Shown here: in pieces, positions 1 through 6,702 of the stretch | Numbering within the stretch: the stretch's first letter is position 1 | Layout of the letters: each line of letters starts with the position of its first letter | NCBI GenBank assembly: GCA_036380435.1 | Contig: DASVES010000405.1 | Location: forward strand, 1-7,078 | Reading direction: 5' to 3' | DNA length: 7,078 nucleotides | From: DASQDT01 sp036380435 | GTDB lineage: Bacteria; Acidobacteriota; Blastocatellia; Pyrinomonadales; Pyrinomonadaceae | Made by a program: the position numbers and the translations under genes | Notes under the pieces: model-generated | Told to the model about the DNA's origin: nothing | The model's database searches: none | What the model saw: only the letters and a program-made list of their open reading frames with translations

Positions 1-1493
1 GCGATCCAGACGGCGGGGTCGCCGGCGGGGCCGCCCGCCAGCATCAGCGCCGGCACGCCTTTCTTGACGAACTCGTAATGGTCGGAGCGCAGGAAGACGT
101 TCTCCTCGGGCAGCGGGTCGGGGGTGACGATGTTGCCGGTCGCCGCGACTGCTTCCTCAAAGACGGGGCCGAGGCCGGAGTGCTCCTGCCCCCACCCGAG
201 GAGACGCTTGACCGGCCCGTAGACTTCCGTCCCCGCGCTGTCGTGGTTGATGTTGGCCGCGACCTTGGCGAGCGGCCACGTCGGGTTGTTGACCCAGTGA
301 TTTGCGCCGAGCAGCCCGTACTCCTCGCCCGTCACGGCCAGAAAGATGACGGAGCGGCGGGGCCGCGGAGAGGTCTTCGAGAGCGCCTCGGCGATGGCCG
401 TGATCATCGAGGCGCCGAGCGCGTTGTCGGCGGCGCCGGGGTAGATGGTTCCGTCCGCGCCGATGCCGTAGGCGTCGTAGTGTGCGGTGTAGACGACGGC
501 CTCCTCCTTGAGCTTCGGGTCGGAGCCTTCGAGCAGGCCGACGACGTTGCTGCCCGTCCCCTGCTCCTTCTTCACGCGGACGTGAATCGTCGCCTCGCGG
601 CCCAGCTCGCGTGAAACCATTTCGCCGCCCGCCGCCTTCGCCAAAGTCTGCGCGTAGGTAGCGCCGGAGCCGGCGAAGAGTTTCTCCATCGCGGCGTCGC
701 TCAAGAGGAGTGTGGGCGGGAGCTTGAAGGGGATTTCGGGATCGGAGGCGAGCGAGACCTGTCGGCGCGAGAGGTATTTGGCGATGACCGAGAAGGGCTG
801 CTTCTCACTCCCGACGCCTGCGATGAGCAGGCCGCCGATGCCGCGTCCGAAGAGGCCGACGACCTTCGCCTGCGGGCTGGAAGCTTTGGCCCACGCGGCC
901 TCGTCAACGCCACGGGGTCGTCCGCTCAGCATGACGACGATCTTGCCCTTGAGGTCGAGGCCGGCGAGGTCGTCGCGCTTGAGTTCCGTCGAGGTGACGC
1001 CGTAGCCGATGAAGACGACGGGCGCGGTCACGTCCGCCTGCTCGTATGTGAACGGCGGCGGGAGGATAAAGTCGGAGCCGTGCTTGAGCGTCGCGTCGCC
1101 CGCCTTGAGGAAGGTTTCGGACTGCACCTCGGTGGCCTTGAACTTGACGGCCTGAAGATATGTGCCGGCGTCGCCGAGGGGCTTGAGACCGAAGGCGGCG
1201 AACTTGTCGGCCAGGTACTTCGCGGCGCGCTCGCCGCCGGCCTGCGCCGTGCCGCGCCCCTCCATCTCCTTCGAGGAGAGCCGGGTGACGACCTCGCGGA
1301 CGGTCTCCAGCTTGACGCGCTCGATGGCCGCGCGCTCGGCGGCGGTCAGCGTCGCCGTTGCGGGTTTCTGCGTGGTCGCGGTCGCGGCGGCCGGCTGCTG
1401 CGCGGCCGGCGCGGGGGCGGCGACGAGTTGGAGGGCGAGCAGCGCGGGGGCGAGTCCGCGAAACAGGAAATCTTTACGAGACGATGGACGCAT
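1..1493 (-). CDS. Secreted M28-family zinc aminopeptidase/peptidase with PA-like insert (C-terminus outside window)
   Basis: Co-catalytic di-zinc exopeptidase of family M28, probably acting in the periplasm or outside the cell on peptides. I translated 497 residues, and the frame is still open at the window edge. Residues 1-31 look like a signal peptide: basic MRPSSRKDFLFR, a hydrophobic stretch, then APAPAA. Residues about 150-300 contain VVFIGYGV and LKGKIVVML, typical of the protease-associated (PA) domain inserted in this family. The full M28 metal site is visible: H338 in AHYDAYG with D340, bridging D356 in GAADNALG, catalytic E390 and ligand E391 in TGEEYGLLG, D418 in NINHDSAG, and H472 in RSDHYEF. 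The enzyme is therefore expected to be active. ATG 1493 was chosen because GGAGA lies 8 nt upstream and the signal peptide starts there. It lies downstream of the PBP gene on the same strand but across a 231-bp gap with a palindrome, so co-transcription is doubtful. Substrate preference cannot be read from the sequence. Confidence 0.93.
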   Translation of the reverse strand, partial: MRPSSRKDFLFRGLAPALLALQLVAAPAPAAQQPAAATATTQKPATATLTAAERAAIERVKLETVREVVTRLSSKEMEGRGTAQAGGERAAKYLADKFAAFGLKPLGDAGTYLQAVKFKATEVQSETFLKAGDATLKHGSDFILPPPFTYEQADVTAPVVFIGYGVTSTELKRDDLAGLDLKGKIVVMLSGRPRGVDEAAWAKASSPQAKVVGLFGRGIGGLLIAGVGSEKQPFSVIAKYLSRRQVSLASDPEIPFKLPPTLLLSDAAMEKLFAGSGATYAQTLAKAAGGEMVSRELGREATIHVRVKKEQGTGSNVVGLLEGSDPKLKEEAVVYTAHYDAYGIGADGTIYPGAADNALGASMITAIAEALSKTSPRPRRSVIFLAVTGEEYGLLGANHWVNNPTWPLAKVAANINHDSAGTEVYGPVKRLLGWGQEHSGLGPVFEEAVAATGNIVTPDPLPEENVFLRSDHYEFVKKGVPALMLAGGPAGDPAVWI

Positions 1494-1501
1494 TAAAAAA
1501 T

Positions 1502-1506
1502 TCTCC
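1502..1506 (-). promoter_or_regulatory. Shine-Dalgarno site of the M28 peptidase
   Basis: Read on the minus strand this is GGAGA, followed by 8 nt (ATTTTTTA-like, A/T-rich) and the ATG at 1493. It fixes the peptidase start. It is the only clear Shine-Dalgarno motif before any gene in the window. Confidence 0.7.
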
Positions 1507-1534
1507 AATCGGTTCGATTGCCAAAGTGGGAGTG

Positions 1535-1540
1535 CTTATA
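1535..1540 (-). promoter_or_regulatory. Possible -10 box for the M28 peptidase
   Basis: On the minus strand this reads TATAAG, matching 5 of 6 bases of the sigma-70-type -10 consensus. It lies about 42 bp upstream of the peptidase ATG, which would give a leader of roughly 35 nt. At 16-18 bp upstream I found no convincing -35 hexamer (CAACCT or AACCTT), so this rests on one short motif and is weak. Confidence 0.2.
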
Positions 1541-1582
1541 CGGCTCTTAGTTGTTAAAGGTTGCCGGAAGGCAAAGATGAAA

Positions 1583-1673
1583 ACAGTACCGCGAGCGGTA
1601 GCGAGCGGGTCTGGATACGCAGGGCGAGACTCCGGTCGCAGGCGCACCCGCTCGCTACCGCTCGCGGTACTGT
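1583..1673. repeat. REP-like perfect 28-bp inverted repeat
   Basis: The arms at 1583-1610 and 1646-1673 are exact reverse complements over 28 bp and flank a 35-nt centre. Each arm carries an 8-mer duplicated around TA (GCGAGCGG TA GCGAGCGG, 1591-1608). The element lies between two minus-strand genes, after the PBP stop and before the peptidase promoter region. The layout fits a dispersed palindromic (REP/BIME-like) element mobilised by a TnpA-REP (RAYT) transposase. Such a hairpin could also protect the PBP mRNA 3' end. No U-run follows either arm, so a classic intrinsic terminator is not supported. Assignment to the REP class is inference from architecture. Confidence 0.7.
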
Positions 1674-1704
1674 GCTTGAGTCAATGAGCCGGTGAGTCAA
1701 TCAC

Positions 1705-1725
1705 TTCATCCCTCATCCTTCGCCT
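1705..1725. repeat. Degenerate heptamer tract at the PBP stop codon
   Basis: The plus strand reads TTCATCC, CTCATCC, TTCGCCT: three consecutive 7-mers, the first two differing at one base. On the minus strand it follows immediately after, and overlaps by one base, the stop codon of the penicillin-binding protein. It has the same period as the clearer heptamer arrays elsewhere in the window, but it is short and no paired inverted arm was found, so chance similarity is possible. Confidence 0.3.
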
Positions 1726-4472
1726 CACTGCGGCGAGACGCGGCGCGGGCGCGAGTCGCTGGGGATGATCACCCGGCCGGTGTGATACTCGGGGCCGCAG
1801 TAGCGGCGCGGCTCCTCGCCTATCGGGAAGGTCTTCGAGCGGCGGACGGGGCACGCCTCGGTGGCGATGAAGCCGGTCGTCGGGTCGATGTCGAGCGTGA
1901 CGAGGCCGGACAGACGCGGGCGCTCCGAGTCGTCCTCACCCTGCCGGCCGGGGCGGCGCTCGCGCGGTGGTGGTGCGTCGTCCAGAGGCGGCACGACGAT
2001 GGCCTCCGGCGGCGCAGGTTCATCGACGCCGTCTCCCTCACCCTCTTCGCCCTCGCCAAGTGTGTCGTCTTCGCTCCCGACACTCTCTTCGACGGGCGCC
2101 GTGTTAGCGATAAATAGCTCCACGCGTTTCGAGACCGACTCGGGCGGCGCGAGCTTGCCGGTCTTCGGGTCGATCTCGGCCTGCTGGACATTAGCGGGCA
2201 TCTGCCAGTCGCCGCCCCACTCGGGGTGCGCGGCGAGCGCCGCCTGCATGAAGTCGGTCCAGATGGGGAGCGCCGAGTCCGCGCCCGTCATGCCGAGGTC
2301 GGCGTTGTCGTCGAAGCCGACGTAGACGACGCAGACGAGGCTCGGCGTGTAGCCGGCGAACCACCCGTCGCGACTCGTCCCGGTCTTGCCGGCGACGTTG
2401 GCCTTGAAGCCGCGCGCGCGCACCTTCGCGGCCGTGCCGCGGTTGACCACGTCCTTCATCATCGAGGTCATCACGTAGGCGACCTCGGGCGTCATCACTT
2501 CGTTCTTCTGCGCGCTGGGCGCGACCACGGTGTTGCCGCTGCCCGTGGTGACGCGGCCGATGGCCATCGGCGCGGTGCGCCGCCCGCCCTGCGCGAAGGC
2601 CGTGTAGGCCGAGGCCACTTGCAGCGGCGTCGCCTCGTTCGTCCCCAGAGCGTGCGCGAGATAGTTCTGCTTCGGCTTCGGCAGACCCGCCTTCGACGCG
2701 ATACTCGTCACGCGCCCGACCGTCACTTCCTGCGCCACCTCGACCGTAATCACGTTGAGACTCTTAACGAGCGCATCGCGCAACGTGACGGGGCCGTTCG
2801 TGTACTGGTCGCCGAAGTTACCGGGCGAATACTCCTGCGTGCCGAAGCTAAAGGTCTTCGGCTCGTCGATGTAGACGGTGGCCGGCGTGATGACGCGCGG
2901 AATGGGGTCGTAGGCGGTGTTGAGCGCGGCGGCGTAGACGAAGGGCTTGAAGACGGAGCCGGGCTGGCGCATGGCGTCGGTGGCGCGGTTGAGCTGACTC
3001 TTTTCGTAGTCGCGCCCGCCGACCATCGCCACCACCTCGCCCGTGTCGGCGCGCATGGCCACGAGCGCCGCCTGAAGCGTGCCCGGCGGGAAACGCTTCG
3101 ACTGTACTTTGTCGAGCGCCGCGAGTTGCTTGGTGACGGCGGCGTAGGCCGCGCGCTGTAAGTCGAGATCGACCGTGGTGTAGATACGCAGGCGCTCGGC
3201 CGCCGAGGTGTCGGAGATCACGTCGGCGAGCTGCGACTGCGCGTAGTCGATGAAGTAGGGCGCTTCTGACGTGTCGATGCGGCCCTTCGTGCGGACGACC
3301 TTGAGCGGCTCGGCTTGCGACTGCGCGGCCTCCTTCTCGTTGATGGCGCCGGTGGCGAGCATGTCCTTGAGCACCTGATTGCGGCGCTCGGTCGCCACCT
3401 CGGGGTGTCGGTAGGGGTTGTAGCGATTCGGGCTGCGGATGAGCGCGGCCAGGAGCGCCGACTCGGGCAGCGTCAAACTCGTCACGTCCTTGTTGAAATA
3501 GGATTCGGCCGCTTCGCCGAAGCCCTTGATGGAGTAGCCGGCGCGCTGGCCGAGGTATGCCTCGTTGCAGTAGAGCGCGAAAATCTCCTCCTTCGAGAGC
3601 CGCGTCTCGATGATGACGGACATGTAGGCTTCGGCGAGCTTGCGCTTTAAGGAGTACTCGGGCGTGAGGAAGAGATTTTTGACGAGCTGCTGCGTGATGG
3701 AGGAGCCGCCCTGCCGCGCGATGGGCGAGTTGGGGTCGGAGTCGTAGCGGCGGACGAAGGCGCGGACGATGCCGCGGAGGTTGAGGCCGTGATGGTCGAA
3801 GAAGGTTCTATCTTCGGTGGCGACGATGGCCTTGACGAGATGCGGCGGGAGGTCTTTGTAGCCGACCACCTTTCGCTTCTCGCGCTCCGTGCCGGCCACG
3901 GAAGTAATTTGCTCCGGCTCAAGCCACGCGCTCTGCGCCTTGGCCCCGTTGTCGTCGAGGTTGCTGATCCCGGCGATACTCCGGCCGCCCTTGCCGAACT
4001 GCACGCGGAGACGGGCGAACTGCCGCCGGCCGTCGATGGTCGCGTCCTTGCTCGGCTCCACGTCAAGGACGGAGCCGTTCGTCGAGTAGCGCCCGCGCGA
4101 GCTGTCGGCCTGCTGCGCCTTGTCCACGTAGCCGACCCGCTGGAGACGCGCGACCAAATCTTCAGCCGAGAAGTTATCGCCGACGCGAATCTCCTTCGGC
4201 GCGCCGTAGATGCCGGCCGAGCGCGTGAAGACTTCGCCGCGCAGCAAGCGGTCGATGCGCTGCGAGAAGACGTAGTAGTAATAGCCGAGGAGGCCGAGGG
4301 CGATGGTCGTGAGAAAAACCAGAGGGATGACGATGGCCGGGCGGAAGAGACGGCGCGTCCAGCGGCGACGGAAGCCCTCGGGCTGCTCCTCGAATTTGAC
4401 GATGCGCGCGCCGCGCCTGCTCCTGCCTGCTGCGGGCGGCACGTGCCCTGTCGGTGGGTGCCGGACGGCCAT
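1725..4472 (-). CDS. Bifunctional class A penicillin-binding protein, PBP1B-like (GT51 + transpeptidase)
   Basis: Inner-membrane peptidoglycan synthase that polymerises glycan strands from lipid II and cross-links them in the periplasm. From ATG 4472 it is 915 aa. There is a basic cytoplasmic tail, one TM helix at about 45-69, then a UB2H-like domain (about 85-165), the region that in E. coli PBP1B binds LpoB. The GT51 domain has E220 in EDRTFFDHHG, GGSSITQQL at 255-263, second catalytic E281 in LAEAY, and KEEIFALYCN at 294-303. The transpeptidase domain has S506 and K509 in QPGSVFKP, SLN at 571-573, and KTGTS from 696. All key residues are present. The C-terminus adds an acidic Glu/Gly/Asp stretch (about 798-816), a Pro-rich linker and a final DIDPTTGFIATEACP-type module with Cys874 and Cys892. 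The frame is open upstream to 4556, but those 28 residues are encoded by the 7-bp repeat array, so ATG 4472 is preferred. It has no clear Shine-Dalgarno, and an in-frame GTG lies ten codons inside. Confidence 0.95.
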   Translation of the reverse strand: MAVRHPPTGHVPPAAGRSRRGARIVKFEEQPEGFRRRWTRRLFRPAIVIPLVFLTTIALGLLGYYYYVFSQRIDRLLRGEVFTRSAGIYGAPKEIRVGDNFSAEDLVARLQRVGYVDKAQQADSSRGRYSTNGSVLDVEPSKDATIDGRRQFARLRVQFGKGGRSIAGISNLDDNGAKAQSAWLEPEQITSVAGTEREKRKVVGYKDLPPHLVKAIVATEDRTFFDHHGLNLRGIVRAFVRRYDSDPNSPIARQGGSSITQQLVKNLFLTPEYSLKRKLAEAYMSVIIETRLSKEEIFALYCNEAYLGQRAGYSIKGFGEAAESYFNKDVTSLTLPESALLAALIRSPNRYNPYRHPEVATERRNQVLKDMLATGAINEKEAAQSQAEPLKVVRTKGRIDTSEAPYFIDYAQSQLADVISDTSAAERLRIYTTVDLDLQRAAYAAVTKQLAALDKVQSKRFPPGTLQAALVAMRADTGEVVAMVGGRDYEKSQLNRATDAMRQPGSVFKPFVYAAALNTAYDPIPRVITPATVYIDEPKTFSFGTQEYSPGNFGDQYTNGPVTLRDALVKSLNVITVEVAQEVTVGRVTSIASKAGLPKPKQNYLAHALGTNEATPLQVASAYTAFAQGGRRTAPMAIGRVTTGSGNTVVAPSAQKNEVMTPEVAYVMTSMMKDVVNRGTAAKVRARGFKANVAGKTGTSRDGWFAGYTPSLVCVVYVGFDDNADLGMTGADSALPIWTDFMQAALAAHPEWGGDWQMPANVQQAEIDPKTGKLAPPESVSKRVELFIANTAPVEESVGSEDDTLGEGEEGEGDGVDEPAPPEAIVVPPLDDAPPPRERRPGRQGEDDSERPRLSGLVTLDIDPTTGFIATEACPVRRSKTFPIGEEPRRYCGPEYHTGRVIIPSDSRPRRVSPQ

Positions 4473-4487
4473 CAAGTGAATAGTAAG

Positions 4488-4653
4488 TCGTAAATCGTGA
4501 ATCGTAAATCGTAAATCGTAAATCGTTAAAAGCCGTGAACCGTGAATCGTCAACAACCGGACGCGAGAATTGCCCGCCCTGCCTCGATAATTAACCGCTC
4601 AACGCCCGAAAAGCTCAACCGCGATTCACGATTTACGATTGACGATTCACGAC
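4488..4653. repeat. Inverted pair of TCGTRAA heptamer arrays between divergent genes
   Basis: The left arm (4488-4553) has six contiguous 7-mers of the TCGTAAA type, a 3-nt break, then CCGTGAA, CCGTGAA and TCGTCAA. The right arm (4622-4653) reads CGATTCA, CGATTTA, CGATTGA, CGATTCA, CGAC, the same unit in opposite orientation. The first 32 bases of the left set pair with the right arm apart from three positions, all at the variable fifth base of the unit. The arrays fill much of the 247-bp gap between the PBP and the potassium channel, which are transcribed away from each other. The open reading frames of both genes continue into the arrays, giving repeat-derived peptides such as FTIHDLRLTIH; I regard these as untranslated. 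Confidence 0.85.
4525..4553 (-). promoter_or_regulatory. Candidate sigma-70-type promoter for the penicillin-binding protein, inside the heptamer array
   Basis: On the minus strand, TTGACG (4553-4548; 5/6 to the -35 consensus) is followed by a 17-bp spacer and TTTAAC (4530-4525; 4/6 to the -10 consensus). This would start transcription near 4518, about 45 nt before the chosen ATG. The TTGACG comes from a variant unit (TCGTCAA) of the heptamer array. With no start-site data this is only a plausible match in an AT-richer region. Confidence 0.3.
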
Positions 4654-4719
4654 ATTATTCGTTACCGTGGCCTTCTCGTTGTCGGCCGTCCGATTCGATG
4701 CCCGCGGTGGAAGCCCACG

Positions 4720-5796
4720 ATGTCCCCCGTCAAAAACCTTTTGCAGCGGTCGCGCTCGCGCCTCGCCTACTCCATCGAGGCGCTGGCCGCCTCCGTCGCC
4801 ATCGGCACCGCGGGCTTCTGCCTCATCGAGGGGTGGTCAATCGGCGACAGCCTCTACATGACGCTGATGACGGTGACGACCGTCGGCTACGGGCCGCCGC
4901 AGCCGCTCTCGCCGGCGGGTCGCAACTTCGCCATCTTCTTCATGGTCGTCGGCGTGGGCACGGCCGCCTACGCCTTTTCGAGCGCCGTACAGGCGTTCGT
5001 CCAATCAGAGATCATCGCCGTCTTCGGCAGACGGCGGCGGCAACGCGAGATGAGTAAGCTCCACGACCACTTCATCGTCTGCGGGGCGGGGCGCGTCGGC
5101 GCGCGCATCGTCGCCGAGCTGCAACGGGCGGGTCTCGCCTTCGTCGTCATCGAGCGCGACCCGCAGAAGGCCGGCGAACTGAACCTGCCCGACACCCAAC
5201 TGATCGTCCGCGACGCCACGCTCGACGAGACGCTGCGCGAGGCCGGCGTGGAGCGCGCCCGCGGCCTCGTCGCCTGTCTGCCGGACGACGCCGACAATCT
5301 CTACGTCGTGCTCTCGGCGCGCACGCTCAACCGCGACCTCCACATCGTTGCCCGCGCCGTCGAGGAGGCGGCCGAGCCGAAGCTCATCAAGGCCGGCGCG
5401 AGCCGCGTCGTCGCCCCGACGATCATCGGCAGTCACCGCATGGCGACGGCGCTCTTGCAGCCCGCGGTCGCCGACTTCATGGACTCGGTCGCCGCCGCCG
5501 ACCTCGACCTCGCCTTCGAGCAGGTGGAGGTCGAAGCCGACTCCGAACTCGCGGGGCGCAAGCTGCGCTTCACGCCCATCAGCGCGGAACTCAACACGGT
5601 CGTCATCGCCATCCGCCGCCGGGGCGGCGAGATGATCTTCAACCCCTCGGGTGACACGCGCATCGAGACCGGCGACACCCTCATCCCCATCGGCCGCGCC
5701 GAGTCGCTCGCCGCCGTCAGACGCATGGCGAAAGGGAGTTCAAACGACAGTTCAAAGTTCAAAGTTCAAAGTTCAAAGGACGAGCCGCCGTCTTGA
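4720..5796 (+). CDS. Two-TM potassium channel with RCK (TrkA-N/TrkA-C) regulatory module, MthK-like
   Basis: Ligand-gated K+ channel subunit of the inner membrane, 358 aa from ATG 4720. TM1 is about 16-36. A pore loop carries the selectivity filter TVGYG (54-58), and TM2 is about 69-91. There is no voltage sensor. The RCK N-lobe begins near 116 with the Rossmann motif CGAGRVG (G122, G124, G127). Acidic E145 in VIERD ends beta-2, and RDATLDETLREAGV follows at 164-177. A TrkA-C-like domain covers about 263-331. The order TM1-pore-TM2-RCK matches MthK-type channels, in which RCK domains form a gating ring bound by Ca2+ or nucleotides; the ligand here is unknown. ATG 4720 was preferred to upstream in-frame ATG 4639 because the extra 27 residues start inside the heptamer array, whereas GGTGGAAG precedes 4720 by 6 nt. 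The last 19 residues contain SSKFKVQSSK, encoded by another heptamer array, so the tail looks acquired and is unlikely to matter for folding. Confidence 0.93.
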   Translation: MSPVKNLLQRSRSRLAYSIEALAASVAIGTAGFCLIEGWSIGDSLYMTLMTVTTVGYGPPQPLSPAGRNFAIFFMVVGVGTAAYAFSSAVQAFVQSEIIAVFGRRRRQREMSKLHDHFIVCGAGRVGARIVAELQRAGLAFVVIERDPQKAGELNLPDTQLIVRDATLDETLREAGVERARGLVACLPDDADNLYVVLSARTLNRDLHIVARAVEEAAEPKLIKAGASRVVAPTIIGSHRMATALLQPAVADFMDSVAAADLDLAFEQVEVEADSELAGRKLRFTPISAELNTVVIAIRRRGGEMIFNPSGDTRIETGDTLIPIGRAESLAAVRRMAKGSSNDSSKFKVQSSKDEPPS

Positions 5797-5826
5797 CTTT
5801 GAACTTTGAACTTTGAACTTTGAACT
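5749..5826. repeat. Perfect 30-bp hairpin made of AGTTCAA heptamers
   Basis: The left arm (5749-5778) has four AGTTCAA units plus AG; an isolated fifth unit is at 5737-5743. The right arm (5797-5826) is its exact reverse complement. The 18-nt centre (5779-5796) contains a further GACG/CGTC pair and the stop codon TGA of the potassium channel. The left arm is translated as the channel's C-terminal tail. The right arm ends at the base directly before the epimerase start codon and leaves no room for a separate Shine-Dalgarno. A hairpin this long could affect transcription read-through, mRNA stability or epimerase translation. There is no U-run after it, so it is not labelled a terminator. Confidence 0.9.
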
Positions 5827-6669
5827 ATGCGTATTTTAGTGACAGGCGGCAGCGGCTACCTCGGCACGCACGTCCGAACCTTCTTCGGCGCGGCCGACTT
5901 CTCACGCCGCACGGGCCGCGACGTGCTCTCCGAGTCGGACGCTTCGATGGCGGCCGACTACGACGCCGTCATCCATCTCGCCGCTCACCTCAGCAAAGAC
6001 CCCGCCGACGCCGAACTCTCTTTCCGCACCAACGCCGACGGAGCCGCCAACCTGCTGCGCCACATGAGGCCCAGCGCCGCCTTCATCTATGCCTCGACGA
6101 AAGACGTTTACGGCTCCCACGCCGACCGCTACGAAGAGGTGCCCGAAACCTGCTCGACCGACTACTGCGGCCAGTCGGCCCTCGAATGGTCGAAGCTCAT
6201 CGGCGAGCACTACGCCAACTACCACGCCCGCGCGCGGGGCGTGCGCTCCTGCATCTTTCGCCTGTCGGCCACATACGCCCGCCCGTCCGTAGGCAACGAG
6301 CCGGGTTTCGTCACGCACTACGTCGAGTCGGTCAAGCGACGCCGCCCCATCCGTCTCCCCGCCGGCGGCGCGCCCGTGCGCGACCTGCTCCACGTGGACG
6401 ACTTTTCCCGCGCCTGCCGCGCCTTCATCGACTCCAACCTAACCCACGCCATGTATAATCTCGGCGGCGGGCGCGCGAACGCTCTGAGCCTGCGCCGCGT
6501 CGTCGAAACCGTCGGGCGCATAATCGACATCGAGCCGGTCATCGACGAAGCCGCCCCCGGCCCCGCGCCCGTCCCCTTCAACTACACGAGCGACCTCGCG
6601 CGCGTCCGCGCCGAACTCGGCTGGCGGCCGGAGATTGGCGTCGAAGAAGGGCTTAGAAGTCTTCTGTGA
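5827..6669 (+). CDS. Extended-SDR NAD-dependent epimerase/dehydratase-like protein lacking the usual catalytic Tyr
   Basis: Cytoplasmic protein of 280 aa in the sugar-nucleotide epimerase/dehydratase group (extended short-chain dehydrogenases). The N-terminal Rossmann nucleotide-binding motif is TGGSGYLG (6-13). Other family landmarks are HLAA at 50-53, YASTKDVYG at 88-96 with S90/T91 at the usual Ser/Thr position, RDLLHVDD at 185-192 and ELGWRP at 263-268. The active-site segment reads GQSALEWSKLIGEHY: K123 is present, but the residue four before it is L119 instead of the Tyr of the YxxxK motif. Y113, ten residues before the Lys, is the nearest alternative. It may have changed chemistry or lost it. 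It lies between the channel gene and waaF, and its neighbour suggests a role in surface-sugar synthesis, which is inference. ATG 5827 begins exactly where the heptamer hairpin ends, and there is no Shine-Dalgarno; the standard N-terminus MRILVTGGSGYLG supports this start. Confidence 0.88.
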   Translation: MRILVTGGSGYLGTHVRTFFGAADFSRRTGRDVLSESDASMAADYDAVIHLAAHLSKDPADAELSFRTNADGAANLLRHMRPSAAFIYASTKDVYGSHADRYEEVPETCSTDYCGQSALEWSKLIGEHYANYHARARGVRSCIFRLSATYARPSVGNEPGFVTHYVESVKRRRPIRLPAGGAPVRDLLHVDDFSRACRAFIDSNLTHAMYNLGGGRANALSLRRVVETVGRIIDIEPVIDEAAPGPAPVPFNYTSDLARVRAELGWRPEIGVEEGLRSLL

Positions 6670-6702
6670 ATGAAAGAAATATAAACATGGATGGATGAGA
6701 AC

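Noticed and set aside
78..614. Plus-strand open frame of 178 codons at the left edge
   Set aside because: It is antisense to the M28 peptidase, whose minus-strand frame carries every metal ligand; the plus frame has shadow-like composition.
1561..1574. Small hairpin TTGCC-GGAA-GGCAA as a terminator
   Set aside because: The stem is only 5 bp and there is no proper U-run on either strand.
1583..1673. Palindrome as an intrinsic terminator or attenuator
   Set aside because: The 35-nt loop is long and no U-run follows the stem on either strand.
2226..3161. Plus-strand open frame of 311 codons
   Set aside because: It is antisense to the penicillin-binding protein, rich in Arg/Gly/Ala/His, and has no recognisable domain. 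It is a shadow of a G+C-rich gene.
3789..4493. Plus-strand open frame of 234 codons antisense to the PBP N-terminal half
   Set aside because: The opposite frame encodes intact UB2H-like and GT51 motifs, and the plus frame shows no motif.
5820..6458. Plus-strand open frame of 212 codons overlapping the epimerase-like gene
   Set aside because: It is very rich in Arg/Pro and out of frame with the clear Rossmann-fold protein that starts at 5827.
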